Positions 36,165 through 46,360 are shown, counted from the stretch's first letter. The stretch is 64,000 nucleotides of DNA from Flavobacterium sp. 270 (GCF_004368785.1 NZ_SODM01000004.1:577227-641226), one strand, 5' to 3'. The notes: generated by a model from the sequence alone, not told the origin. Program-made: numbers and translations.

Positions 36165-37322
36165 ATGAAACAAACATTAAGATGGTTCGGGCCTAACGAT
36201 CCCGTTTCTTTATCAGATATAGCACAAACTGGCGCAACAGGTATTGTGACAGCTTTACATCATATTCCAAATGGACAAGTTTGGGAAATTGATGAAATCA
36301 TGAAACGCAAAAAAGAAATTGAAGCTGCTGGTCTTACTTTTTCGGTTGTAGAAAGTATTCCCGTACATGAAGACATTAAAAAACAAACAGGAAATTATCT
36401 TCAATACATCGAAAATTACAAGCAAAGCATAAAAAATTTAGCACAATGCGGTATTCACTGTGTTTGCTACAATTTCATGCCCGTTTTAGACTGGTCACGT
36501 ACCGATTTGTCTTATGAAATGCCAGACGGATCAAAAGCATTGCGTTTTGATATTATCGAGTTTGCTGCATTTGAATTGTTTATTTTAAAACGCCCAAACG
36601 CCGAACAATCGTATTCAGAATCTCAAATTAAAGAGGCCAAAGCTTATTTTGATAATGCATCACCAGAAGCCAAAATCAAATTACAGCACAATATTCTGGC
36701 TGGACTTCCCGGTGCAGAAGAAGCCTATTCTGTAGAAGATTTCTTGATTACATTATCTGCTTATGATGGTATTGACAGCAATAAACTGAAAGAAAATTTA
36801 TTCTTTTTCCTGAAAGAAATCATTCCTGTTGCAGAAACCAATCACGTATTAATGGCTATTCATCCTGATGATCCGCCTTATCCAATTTTAGGACTGCCGA
36901 GAGTGGTAAGTACGGAGCAGGATCTTATAGAATTGATGAGAGCTTATGATTCTAAATCTAACGGATTTACAATGTGTACAGGTTCATACGGCGTAAGATC
37001 AGACAATGATTTGGCTGGAATTATCAGACGTCACGGTGATAAGATGAATTTTATTCATTTAAGAAGTACGCAACGTGATGCGCAGGGTAATTTTTATGAA
37101 GCAAACCACCTTGAAGGCGATGTTGATATGTACGAAGTCGTAAAGGAAATTCTTGTAGTTGAAAAAAGAAATGGTACTAAACTGCCAATGCGCCCAGATC
37201 ACGGACACCAGATGCTGGATGATCTAAATAAAAAAACCAATCCTGGATATTCTGCAATTGGTCGTTTAAGAGGTTTAGCTGAATTACGCGGTTTAGAAAT
37301 GGGAATTAAAAGAAGTTTATAA
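36165..37322 (+). CDS. uxuA: D-mannonate dehydratase UxuA
   Basis: 385 aa, near the family's 390-395. Recognisable segments: LRWFGPNDPVSLSDIAQTGA (residues 5-24), GIVTALHHIPNGQVW, CYNFMPVLDWSRTDL, MAIHPDDPPYPILGLPR, FIHLRSTQRDAQGNF and MRPDHGHQMLDD. His, Cys, Asp and His metal-site residues appear in the expected blocks. It converts mannonate to 2-keto-3-deoxygluconate using Fe2+/Mn2+ in the cytoplasm. It lies between the UxuB-type SDR (24 bp gap) and the ExuT-like transporter (1-bp overlap), forming a compact hexuronate operon. No KDG kinase or aldolase gene is in the window. Confidence 0.95.
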   Translation: MKQTLRWFGPNDPVSLSDIAQTGATGIVTALHHIPNGQVWEIDEIMKRKKEIEAAGLTFSVVESIPVHEDIKKQTGNYLQYIENYKQSIKNLAQCGIHCVCYNFMPVLDWSRTDLSYEMPDGSKALRFDIIEFAAFELFILKRPNAEQSYSESQIKEAKAYFDNASPEAKIKLQHNILAGLPGAEEAYSVEDFLITLSAYDGIDSNKLKENLFFFLKEIIPVAETNHVLMAIHPDDPPYPILGLPRVVSTEQDLIELMRAYDSKSNGFTMCTGSYGVRSDNDLAGIIRRHGDKMNFIHLRSTQRDAQGNFYEANHLEGDVDMYEVVKEILVVEKRNGTKLPMRPDHGHQMLDDLNKKTNPGYSAIGRLRGLAELRGLEMGIKRSL

Positions 37323-38695
37323 TGCTGCATAAAAACGATGTCATCGGAAAATACCGATGGACAATCTGCGGTTTGCTTTTTTTTGCAACCACAGTCAACT
37401 ATTTAGACAGACAGGTGCTAAGTTTATTAGCACCGAGTCTTTCAAAAGAATTTCATTGGAGTAATAGTGATTATGCTAACATTACAGCAATTTTTCAGTT
37501 TATTTACGCTATTTCGATGTTGTTTGCAGGAAGACTGATAGATAAAGTCGGAACCAAAATTGGTTATATTTTAGCTATTGCGATATGGTCAATTGGCGCT
37601 ATAATGCATGCTTATGCAATTCCTATTGGCACAACGTATAATACTGTAATGGCTTGGGCAGGAATTGCAGCTGTTCCCGTTTCTATTGCCGGATTTATGA
37701 TTTCCAGATCCTTTTTAGCTTTTGGAGAGGCAGGAAATTTTCCGGCTGCGATAAAGGCAATTGCCGATTATTTTCCAAAAAAAGAACGTGCATTAGCAAC
37801 CGGTATTTTTAATTCAGGTTCAAATGTCGGCGCTATTTTGGCACCATTAACCGTGCCTTGGATTGCCGTAAATTGGGGCTGGGGAACTGCCTTTATTATT
37901 ATTGGTGCAATTGGTTTTATCTGGATGTTTTTCTGGTATTTTTTATATGAAAAACCAGAAAAACAAAAAAGATTATCACGCACCGAATTAAACTATATAT
38001 TGGACGGTGAAATTATTTTGAAGCCAGTTGAAACTTCAGTTTCAGAAGAAAAAATTTCATGGATAAAGCTCTTAAAATACAAACAAACCTGGGCATTTGT
38101 TATTGGAAAATTTCTTACCGATGGTATTTGGTGGTTCTTTTTGTTCTGGCTTCCAAAATACCTGGAAGTACAGTTCGGACTTACTAATACAGATATCGCT
38201 TTTCCATTGTCAGTTTTATATAGTATGACAATGGTTGGTAGTATTTACGGAGGATATTTCCCGATGTATTTTATCAAAAGAGGTTATAACGCTTATGAAG
38301 GCAGAATGAAAGCGATGTTAATTATTGCCTTATTTCCTCTGGCAGTGCTCCTCGCCCAGCCTTTAGGGCACATCAGTTATTGGATTCCCGTATTGCTTAT
38401 AGGAGTCGGCGCGTCGGCGCACCAAGCTTGGTCTGCCAATATATTTACAACGGTATCAGATATGTTTCCCAAAAAAGCAATCGGATCTGTTATCGGAATT
38501 GGTGGAATGGCTGGAGGAATCGGCGGTGTTTTGGTTTCAAAACTTGGTGGCAGACTTTTTGATTATTACGAAGCTTTAGGACATGTTCAAACTGGTTATA
38601 CCATTATGTTTGTACTTTGCGCCCTGGCCTATTTGCTGGCATGGTTCATAATGAAGTTATTGGTTCCTAAATATTCTTGTATTTCAGATTTATAA
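37322..38695 (+). CDS. exuT: MFS hexuronate transporter, ExuT-like
   Basis: 457 aa with about 12 hydrophobic segments. The opening RWTICGLLFFATTVNYLDRQ, VLSLLAPSL is characteristic of the anion:cation symporter (ACS) branch that includes ExuT. GRLIDKVGTKIGY is the loop 2-3 MFS motif, and SRSFLAFGEAGNFPAAIKAI and ERALATGIFNSGSNVGAILA are typical of the branch. It imports galacturonate or glucuronate across the inner membrane after extracytoplasmic pectin cleavage. The start overlaps the uxuA stop by one base. It is followed by a strong hairpin that also faces the oppositely oriented NRPS cluster. Confidence 0.9.
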   Translation: MLHKNDVIGKYRWTICGLLFFATTVNYLDRQVLSLLAPSLSKEFHWSNSDYANITAIFQFIYAISMLFAGRLIDKVGTKIGYILAIAIWSIGAIMHAYAIPIGTTYNTVMAWAGIAAVPVSIAGFMISRSFLAFGEAGNFPAAIKAIADYFPKKERALATGIFNSGSNVGAILAPLTVPWIAVNWGWGTAFIIIGAIGFIWMFFWYFLYEKPEKQKRLSRTELNYILDGEIILKPVETSVSEEKISWIKLLKYKQTWAFVIGKFLTDGIWWFFLFWLPKYLEVQFGLTNTDIAFPLSVLYSMTMVGSIYGGYFPMYFIKRGYNAYEGRMKAMLIIALFPLAVLLAQPLGHISYWIPVLLIGVGASAHQAWSANIFTTVSDMFPKKAIGSVIGIGGMAGGIGGVLVSKLGGRLFDYYEALGHVQTGYTIMFVLCALAYLLAWFIMKLLVPKYSCISDL

Positions 38696-38884
38696 ATTAA
38701 AATTAAGAATTGTTAATGCTAAAGATTGAACAAAAAATCCATTCTATCTAAAATTATATATTTACAAAAAATTATGGCGTCCATAAACTAAAAAAGTTTT
38801 ATGGCAAAATCGTGGCACTTTCACTTTTAAAATTTACACCACAGTATAAACTGGCATTCAGGTATTTAGATTCAAATCCTGCTC
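38696..38884. other. Non-coding gap after exuT
   Basis: About 190 bp without a gene. One weak hairpin (CCATAAACT / AGTTTTATGG, near 38779-38803) lies here. No promoter or repeat is recognised. Confidence 0.4.
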
Positions 38885-38934
38885 TTCTCCATAAAAAAGT
38901 CCTAATCTTTTGATTAACGCTTTTTTATGGAGAA
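38885..38934. terminator. Bidirectional terminator between exuT and the NRPS cluster
   Basis: TTCTCCATAAAAAA (38885-38898) pairs perfectly with TTTTTTATGGAGAA (38921-38934), and the stem continues inward with mismatches through CCTAATC/GATTAAC. T-rich arms on both strands suit termination of both convergent units. It resembles the sigma-gene terminator at 11547. Confidence 0.7.
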
Positions 38935-39205
38935 ATTTTAAAACCAACCTGCAAATTCTAAAATTTGCAAGTTTATATTTATAGTGCTTTTCATTTTTTT
39001 AACTGCTCAAAAGTTTTGTGGCCAACTCCCCGTTATCGACCAAAATCAACAATAGTATTGCTGTTTATTATTTTTTGTTATTCTATTTTTAAATAAACTT
39101 TTTTTCTTTGCATTTTGTGACAATCATATTATCAGTAAGAAATCTAAAATCTCATATTATTAACTTTAGAACACTACCCAGAAATACCTGAATTAGAATT
39201 ATACA
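38935..39205. other. Non-coding gap beyond the NRPS relic
   Basis: About 270 bp of AT-rich sequence in which I see no gene, promoter or repeat. It may be decayed synthetase sequence beyond recognition, since the relic to its right is clearly decayed. Confidence 0.35.
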
Positions 39206-39442
39206 AAATATTCCTATAATATTATCTTTATCAATAGTATATCGGGAAGAAATATAAAAAGCCAGATTGGGTTTTTCGTTAAGTTCCTGATACGTTAATT
39301 CCGTCTCTTCAAATACTACAGCAGTATTATTTGGTATCTTTCTAACCTGCTCTTCAAATAAATCTATTATCGCTTGGGTAATCTGTATCGTTGAATGCTA
39401 TTAAAAGTTAGTGTTTCTCTTGTTCAGTTAAAAAATCTATCA
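39206..39442 (-). pseudogene. Decayed N-terminal fragment of an NRPS adenylation domain
   Basis: Directly after the stop codons of the 2305-aa synthetase the minus strand still encodes recognisable linker and adenylation-domain text. IDFLTEQEKH, a stop, then LLIAFNDTDYPSDN matches the intact linker that reads LTFEEQNQLLTVFNDTDSEY. After a frameshift, an open stretch of about 56 codons (39206-39373) reads IIDLFEEQVRKIPNNTAVVF, EETELTYQELNEKPN and TIDKDNIIGIF, closely matching IVDLFEEQVRKTPNNIAVIF in the upstream module. Similarity fades beyond IIGIF. The assembly line once continued with another adenylation domain, or this is debris of module recombination. Confidence 0.88.
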
Positions 39443-42400
39443 TTATATAATATTTTCAGGTTGTTTTAGCAATTGTGTTAGTAAATTCTCAAAATGAGTA
39501 AACATTCTTTCGATCAAATACTCGTCATAGATGTCGGTATTATAAGAAACCATCAAACTCAATCCTTCTGATTCGACGAAAGTAAAACTGATATCAAACT
39601 GGGCTGTTGCAGTAGAAAATTCATAAGGTCCCATCTCTAGATCTCTCAGTTCTTCTCCTTTTAGATTATTCAATTGACTCTGGTTTTGTAAAACAACCAA
39701 AACATCAAATAATACAGAACGGCTTGGGTCTCTCTGCAGATTTAACTTCCCTACCAAGGCATCAAATGGATAACCCTGATGTTCATAAGCTCCTAAAAGG
39801 GTATTTTTCTGGGCAGATACCAAATCTAAAAAACTGCCCCCTTGCTCAAATCTCGTGCGGATGGCAAGTGTATTTAAATACAACCCCAGCTGATTCTCTA
39901 AATCAGGATGCTCCCTGCCTGCTGTCGGTGTTCCAACTATAATGTCATTCTGACCTGAATACTTATGCAATAATGTATTGATTCCTGCCATAAGTGTCAT
40001 AAACAAGGTAACATCCTGCGCTTTTGAAAATGCTTTTAGCTGATCTAAAAAAGTTTTCGGAAAATGATGGCTGATATTCGCCCCATTATAGGTCTGAACC
40101 AAAGGACGTGTTTTAAAACTCGGAAGATCCAAAACAGGTAATTCTCCCGCAAATTGATTTAACCAATAAGCTTCCGAGGCCTGATCTTTGGCTTGCTGTA
40201 ATGCTCCATTGAGCCAGACAGCATAATCTTTATACTGAATGCCTAATTCCGGAAAATCAACTTTTTTACCTTGTATTAATCTGTTATAGGCCTCTACAAC
40301 TTCAGATACCAGCAGTTCCATAGACCAGCCGTCTCCAATGATATGATGCATGGATAAAAAGAAAACATACTGCTGTTCTTTTAACTTCAACAGCGAAGCT
40401 CTTATAAGCGGTGCCTGTTCTAAATCAAATATATCCTGGTTTCTTTTCTGTATATACTTCGCAATGGCTTCTTGCTGGTTTTCTGCAAAGCTGAAGTCTT
40501 CACTGGATATCTTAAAGTCTAATTGTTCTGTTGGAACAATATATTGTCTGATATCACCCTTATTATCTGCTTTAAAATACGTTCGCATTATTTCATGACG
40601 ATGCAATAAAAGTTTAAACGATTCTTCGAATTTATTGGTGTCTATATTTCCTTTTAGCGTAACTGCTCCTGGCATATTATACGCCAGCGAACCGCCTTCT
40701 AACTGGCTCATTATCCACAATCGTCTTTGAGAAGCCGTTAAGGGATAAGATTCACTTTCAGGAGCCTTCGGGATTGCTATATATTCACTCTCCTGCAGCT
40801 CTTTACTTACTTCTTCAATGGTTGGATTTGCAAAAAACAATTTAATAGTGATCGTTTTTCCAAACTGTTTATGGATTCTGTTCACTACCTGAGCTGCAGA
40901 TAAACTGTGTCCTCCTAATTCAAAAAAACTATCTGTTACTCCTACTTTTTCAATTCCAAGTACTTCCTCCCATATGGCAGCCAGTTTTTCCTCTGTTTCA
41001 TTTCTTGGAGCTACGTATTGATTTCTGATAAGGTCTTCTCCATCTTCTCCAGGCAAGGCTTTGCGGTCTATCTTTCCATTTGGGGTAAGAGGCAGCTCTT
41101 CCAGTTCTACATAAAACTTAGGGACCATATAATCGGGTAGTTTGCCTTGAAGAAAGCTTTTTAATGCTGATTTGTCAACGCTTTCTGAAGCTGTAAAATA
41201 AGCGATCAGAACTTTTCCTTCACTAGATTCTTTTGCCTCTACGACTGCTTGTTTTAAATCAGGTCCATATTGCAAAATGGCGTGCTCGATCTCGCCAAGT
41301 TCGATGCGGAATCCGCGAATCTTAACCTGATGGTCCTTTCTGCCCATAAACTCTATGTTCCCGTCAGAAAGCCAGCGGCCCAAATCGCCCGTATCGTACA
41401 TTTTTTCTCCCCCTACAAAAGGATTAGCAATGAATTTCTCCTGGGTTAGTTCTGGCTTGTTCAAATACCCGCGGGCTACTCCCGCACCTGATATAAACAG
41501 CTTTCCCGGGGTTCCTATCGGGACAAGATGTAAAGAATCATCCAAGATATAAATCCGGGTGTTCGAAATGGGTTTACCGACAGGAATAACTCGTTTCTCT
41601 ACAGCCTGCCCTGTTGATTGATAAATAGATACACAGACCGCACATTCTGTAGGACCATAATCATTATGATAGTCTATTCCTAATTTTGCAATTTCTAAAG
41701 CTTTACTTACATTAGGCAATTCGCCTCCAGTAGTAATGCATCTTAGTCCCGAAATATCCTCTTTAGATAATAATGCTAAATAACTTGGAGAAAGAGCTAG
41801 TACTGATGATTTTGTTACTTTCAAAAAATTTACAAACTCATCCTTATCTTTTATTGTTTCTTCACCAGGAATACACAAAGCAGCTCCACTGTACAAACTC
41901 ATCATAATTTCATAAACAGATACATCAAAAGCAGCAGAAGCAAACCACACCACTCTATCTTTATCTGTAATATTTAAAGACTGAATCTGATGTAAAATCA
42001 TATTCACATTACTCGTATGTTCAATCATAGCCCCTTTGGGCTGTCCTGTAGAACCTGAAGTATAAATAATATAGGCTAGATTTTTTGAAGAAAAATCTAT
42101 ATTGATGTTTTCAGTACTATAATCCTCTAACCTTACTGATCTAATATTTATTATATCACAATTAGTAATTTGTAACTCAGAATTATCTGCAATCAATAAT
42201 TTTAAACTGCTGTCCTGAATTAAAAAATCAATTCTTTCCTGCGGATAATGGGTATCTATTGGCAAATAAACTGCCCCTAACTTTAAAATCGCCAATAGAG
42301 CAATAATACTTGAATCGGATTTAGGCAAAAATACACCTATAATATCTTCTTTATTAATAGCGTATGCAGAAGAAATATAATAAGCCAATTGATTGGACTT

Positions 42401-45400
42401 CTCATTAAGTTCCTGATACGTTAGTTTTGTTTCTTCAAAAATAACAGCAATATTATTTGGTGTCTTTCTAACCTGTTCTTCAAATAAATCTACGATTGTC
42501 TTCTCTCTTGGGTACTCTGAATCTGTGTCGTTGAATACTGTCAATAACTGATTCTGCTCTTCAAATGTTAGGTAGCCAATCTCCTGGATCAGCTTTTCGG
42601 GCTGTTCTAACGATTCCCTGAGCAGGTTTTCAAAATGGGTAAACATTCTCTCTATCAGATACTCTTCATAGATGTCTGTGTTATAGGAAACCATCAGACT
42701 CAATCCTTCTGATTCGACAAAAGTAAAACTGATATCAAACTGGGCTGTTGCATTAGAAAACTCATAAGGCCCCATCTCTAGATCTCTGAGTTCTTCGCTT
42801 TTCAGATTATTCAATTGGCCCTGGTTTTGCAAAACAACCAAAACATCAAATAATGCAGAACGGCTTGGGTCTCTCTGCAGATTTAACTTCCCTACTAAGG
42901 CATCAAATGGATAACTCTGATGTTCATAAGCTCCCAAAAGGGTCTCTTTCTGCGCTGAGAGCAGATCTAAAAAGCTGCCTCCCTGCTCAAATCTCGTGCG
43001 GATGGCAAGTGTATTTAAATACAACCCCAGCTGATTCTCTAAATCAGGATGCTCCCTGCCCGCTGTCGGTGTTCCAACTATAATGTCATTCTGACCCGAA
43101 TACTTATGCAATAAAGTATTGATTCCCGCCATAAGTGTCATAAACAGCGTAACATCCTGAGCTTTTGAGAATGCTTTTAATTCCTCTAAAAATGTTTTTG
43201 GAAAATGATGGCTGATATTCGCCCCATTATAGGTCTGAACCAAAGGACGTGTTTTAAAACTCGGAAGATCCAAAACAGGTAATTCTCCCGCAAATTGATT
43301 TAACCAATAAGCTTCCGAGGCCAGATGTTTGGCCTGCTGTAATGCTCCATTGAGCCAGACAGCATAATCTTTATACTGAATGCCCAATTCCGAAAAACCA
43401 GCTTTTTTTCCCTGGATCAGTCTGTTATAGGCCTCCACAACTTCAGAAACCAGCAGTTCCATAGACCAGCCGTCTCCAATGATATGATGCATCGATAAAA
43501 AGAACACATACTCCTGCTCTTTCAGCTTCAACAGCGAGGCTCTTATAAGGGGTGCCTGTTCTAAATCAAATATATCCTGGTTTCTTTCTTCGATATATTT
43601 TGCAATAGCCTCTTGCTGGTTTTCTGCAAAACTGAAGTCTTCACTGGAAATCTTAAAATCTAATTGTTCGCCTGGGATGATATACTGCCTGATATCACCT
43701 TCATTATCTGTTTTGAAATACGTTCGCAGTATTCCATGACGATTTATTAAAAGCCTAAACGATTCTTCAAATTTATTGGTGTCTATATTTCCTTTTAGCG
43801 TAACTGCTCCGGGCATATTATACGCCAGCGAACCGCCTTCCAGCTGGCTCATGATCCATAATCGCCTTTGAGCGGCCGTTAAGGGATAAGACTCGCTTTC
43901 AGGAGCCTTCGGGATTGCGATATATTCACTCTCCTGCAGCTCTTTACTCAATTCTTGAATGGTTGGGCTTTCAAAAAACAATTTAATAGTGATCGTTTTT
44001 CCAAATTGTTTATGGGTTCGGTTAATTACCTGAACTGCAGATAAACTGTGTCCTCCCAATTCAAAAAAGTTATCTATTATTCCGATTCTTTCAATTCCAA
44101 GCACTTCCTGCCATATTCTTACCAGTTTCTCTTCTGTCTCATTTCGGGGAGCTGCATATTCTCCACGAATAAGGTCTTCTCCATCTACACCCGGCAGGGC
44201 TTTACGGTCTATTTTTCCATTTGGGGTAAGGGGTAACCCATCCAGTTCTACGTAAAACGCCGGAACCATATAATCCGGAAGTCGCTCCTGAAGAAAATCC
44301 CTTAATGCTGATTTATCAATACTGCTATCAGCAGTAAAATAAGCAATCAAAAATTTTCCTTCATTGGATTCTGTTGCCTCTACCACCACTTGTTTTAAAT
44401 CAGATCCATATTGCAAAATGGCATGCTCAATCTCGCCAAGCTCGATGCGGAATCCGCGAATCTTAACTTGTTGATCCTTTCTGCCAATATATTCTATATT
44501 TCCATCCAATAACCATCGGCCCAAATCACCCGTGTCATACATTCTTTCTCCCTTTATAAAAGGATTGGGAATGAATTTTTCGGCCGTAAGTTCTGACTTG
44601 TTCAAATACCCTTTGGCTACTCCTGCTCCTGACACATACAATTTCCCTGTAGCTCCTATTGAAACAGGATGTAAAAAATCATCTAATATGTAAATCTGGG
44701 TATTCGAAATAGGCTTTCCAATTGGAATAATTGACCTTTCAAAATCATTTTTAGTTATCTTATAAATCGACACACAAACCGCACATTCAGTGGGACCATA
44801 TGCATTATAATAATCAATTCCTGATGCTGCAATAGCTATTGCTTTACCCGCATTAGCAGATTCTCCTGCAGTAATAACACATCTTAGTCCTGAAATATCA
44901 TTCTCTGACAATAATCCTAAATAACTTGGAGGAAAAGTTACTACTGATGCTTTTGTTTCTTTTAAAAAATCTACAAATTGGTCTTTATTTTTTATTGTTT
45001 CCTCTGTCGGAATGCATAGTGTAGCACCACTATACAAACTCATCATAATTTCAGATATAGAAGCATCAAAAGCAACAGAAGAAAACCATACCACTTTATC
45101 AGTGTCGGTAATTTCAAAAGTCCTAATCTGGTCTAAAGACATGTTTATGGTACTGGTATGCCCAACCATTACTCCTTTAGGTTGTCCAGTAGAACCAGAT
45201 GTATAAATCACATACGCTATGTCTTTGGATAAAATAGCTGCATTGATATTCTCGCAACCATAGAAATTTAAATCTACTGATTTTACATCTATTGTATCGC
45301 AATTATCAATATCTAAGTTGACATTATCAACTATGAGTAATTTTAAAGCACTGTCCTTTATCAAATAACTAATCCTATCTTGGGGATAATTAGGATCTAT

Positions 45401-46360
45401 TGGCAGATAAACTGTACCTAATTTTAATATTGCCAGTAATGAAATAATTCCAATATCCGATTTAGGTAAAAGCACACCAATTATGTCTCCACTATTCATG
45501 ATATATTTAGAAGAAATATAATTGGCCAACTGATTAGCCTTTTGGTTTAATGTAGAATAGGTTAATTCCGATTCTTCAAATACAACAGCAATTTTATTTG
45601 GGGTTTTAGCGACTTGCTCTTGAAATAAATCAACTATTGATTTATCATTCGGATAAATTACAGCAGTATTATTAAAATCTACTAATAATTGATACTTTCC
45701 TTTTTCAGACAGTAAACTATAATCCAATAAGTTACCAACAATATTATTTTCTAAATTAACTACAAACTGCTCAAAATGTTTGACTAGATACTCAACAATT
45801 GTATTCTTTACAAAATCCTCCAGATAAGAAACGTTAATCTCTATATTTTCATTCTTATTTATTCTTATATTAAGTGAAATACCATTACAATCTAAATTAG
45901 TTTCATTGTTAATCCCAATACCGTAATTAGATAAAATACTTAAATCGTTAAAACCTATCTTTTCGGATAAATCATCCTTATTGTAGCCTGAATACTTTAA
46001 TGTCTCTAAAATTTCATATTTTACTTTTTGAAGATATTCTTTAAATGATGTATTTAAATCCGTAGGAAAAGACAGGAACAAAGACTTACCTTCATCATAC
46101 TTTGACACAACGTAACCATCAAATTCACTAATTAATCTACTTAGCAAAAAAGAATAAATTGCGCTTATTAAAGTATATTGAGCTATTGAGTTTTTATTGG
46201 TAAGGGTATTGAAATAATTTAGTTCCCTTGCATTAATAATGATACACGGCAGATTATTTTGTTTCTGTTGGACCCCAAGAACTTCCTCTCTATTTAATGT
46301 TTTTTTCTTCCAGTATTTTAAAGCCAAATTAACGTTACTTAACTCCCTATTCTTATCCAT
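39443..46360 (-). CDS. Nonribosomal peptide synthetase, partial C-A-T-C-A-T-C (2305 aa)
   Basis: Domain order, approximate residues: truncated C-like region 1-215, A1 255-740, T1 (Ser near 770 in LGGHSLSAVQ), C 820-1270 (HHIIGDG near 957), A2 1300-1790 (TSGSTGQPKG near 1433), T2 (Ser near 1817), C 1865-2305 (HHIIGDG near 2003). The N-terminal region keeps only the C-terminal half of a condensation fold and lacks HHxxxDG. A1 pocket residues read by hand against GrsA give D-A-S-T-I-A-A-V-C-K, an aromatic (Tyr/Phe) type. A2 gives D-V-Y-A-T-G-D-V-C-K, not matched to a known code. No epimerase, methyltransferase or thioesterase domain. It ends with an unpaired C domain next to a relic A fragment. 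The two C domains are near-identical in DNA over long stretches. Confidence 0.93.
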   Translation of the reverse strand: MDKNRELSNVNLALKYWKKKTLNREEVLGVQQKQNNLPCIIINARELNYFNTLTNKNSIAQYTLISAIYSFLLSRLISEFDGYVVSKYDEGKSLFLSFPTDLNTSFKEYLQKVKYEILETLKYSGYNKDDLSEKIGFNDLSILSNYGIGINNETNLDCNGISLNIRINKNENIEINVSYLEDFVKNTIVEYLVKHFEQFVVNLENNIVGNLLDYSLLSEKGKYQLLVDFNNTAVIYPNDKSIVDLFQEQVAKTPNKIAVVFEESELTYSTLNQKANQLANYISSKYIMNSGDIIGVLLPKSDIGIISLLAILKLGTVYLPIDPNYPQDRISYLIKDSALKLLIVDNVNLDIDNCDTIDVKSVDLNFYGCENINAAILSKDIAYVIYTSGSTGQPKGVMVGHTSTINMSLDQIRTFEITDTDKVVWFSSVAFDASISEIMMSLYSGATLCIPTEETIKNKDQFVDFLKETKASVVTFPPSYLGLLSENDISGLRCVITAGESANAGKAIAIAASGIDYYNAYGPTECAVCVSIYKITKNDFERSIIPIGKPISNTQIYILDDFLHPVSIGATGKLYVSGAGVAKGYLNKSELTAEKFIPNPFIKGERMYDTGDLGRWLLDGNIEYIGRKDQQVKIRGFRIELGEIEHAILQYGSDLKQVVVEATESNEGKFLIAYFTADSSIDKSALRDFLQERLPDYMVPAFYVELDGLPLTPNGKIDRKALPGVDGEDLIRGEYAAPRNETEEKLVRIWQEVLGIERIGIIDNFFELGGHSLSAVQVINRTHKQFGKTITIKLFFESPTIQELSKELQESEYIAIPKAPESESYPLTAAQRRLWIMSQLEGGSLAYNMPGAVTLKGNIDTNKFEESFRLLINRHGILRTYFKTDNEGDIRQYIIPGEQLDFKISSEDFSFAENQQEAIAKYIEERNQDIFDLEQAPLIRASLLKLKEQEYVFFLSMHHIIGDGWSMELLVSEVVEAYNRLIQGKKAGFSELGIQYKDYAVWLNGALQQAKHLASEAYWLNQFAGELPVLDLPSFKTRPLVQTYNGANISHHFPKTFLEELKAFSKAQDVTLFMTLMAGINTLLHKYSGQNDIIVGTPTAGREHPDLENQLGLYLNTLAIRTRFEQGGSFLDLLSAQKETLLGAYEHQSYPFDALVGKLNLQRDPSRSALFDVLVVLQNQGQLNNLKSEELRDLEMGPYEFSNATAQFDISFTFVESEGLSLMVSYNTDIYEEYLIERMFTHFENLLRESLEQPEKLIQEIGYLTFEEQNQLLTVFNDTDSEYPREKTIVDLFEEQVRKTPNNIAVIFEETKLTYQELNEKSNQLAYYISSAYAINKEDIIGVFLPKSDSSIIALLAILKLGAVYLPIDTHYPQERIDFLIQDSSLKLLIADNSELQITNCDIINIRSVRLEDYSTENINIDFSSKNLAYIIYTSGSTGQPKGAMIEHTSNVNMILHQIQSLNITDKDRVVWFASAAFDVSVYEIMMSLYSGAALCIPGEETIKDKDEFVNFLKVTKSSVLALSPSYLALLSKEDISGLRCITTGGELPNVSKALEIAKLGIDYHNDYGPTECAVCVSIYQSTGQAVEKRVIPVGKPISNTRIYILDDSLHLVPIGTPGKLFISGAGVARGYLNKPELTQEKFIANPFVGGEKMYDTGDLGRWLSDGNIEFMGRKDHQVKIRGFRIELGEIEHAILQYGPDLKQAVVEAKESSEGKVLIAYFTASESVDKSALKSFLQGKLPDYMVPKFYVELEELPLTPNGKIDRKALPGEDGEDLIRNQYVAPRNETEEKLAAIWEEVLGIEKVGVTDSFFELGGHSLSAAQVVNRIHKQFGKTITIKLFFANPTIEEVSKELQESEYIAIPKAPESESYPLTASQRRLWIMSQLEGGSLAYNMPGAVTLKGNIDTNKFEESFKLLLHRHEIMRTYFKADNKGDIRQYIVPTEQLDFKISSEDFSFAENQQEAIAKYIQKRNQDIFDLEQAPLIRASLLKLKEQQYVFFLSMHHIIGDGWSMELLVSEVVEAYNRLIQGKKVDFPELGIQYKDYAVWLNGALQQAKDQASEAYWLNQFAGELPVLDLPSFKTRPLVQTYNGANISHHFPKTFLDQLKAFSKAQDVTLFMTLMAGINTLLHKYSGQNDIIVGTPTAGREHPDLENQLGLYLNTLAIRTRFEQGGSFLDLVSAQKNTLLGAYEHQGYPFDALVGKLNLQRDPSRSVLFDVLVVLQNQSQLNNLKGEELRDLEMGPYEFSTATAQFDISFTFVESEGLSLMVSYNTDIYDEYLIERMFTHFENLLTQLLKQPENII

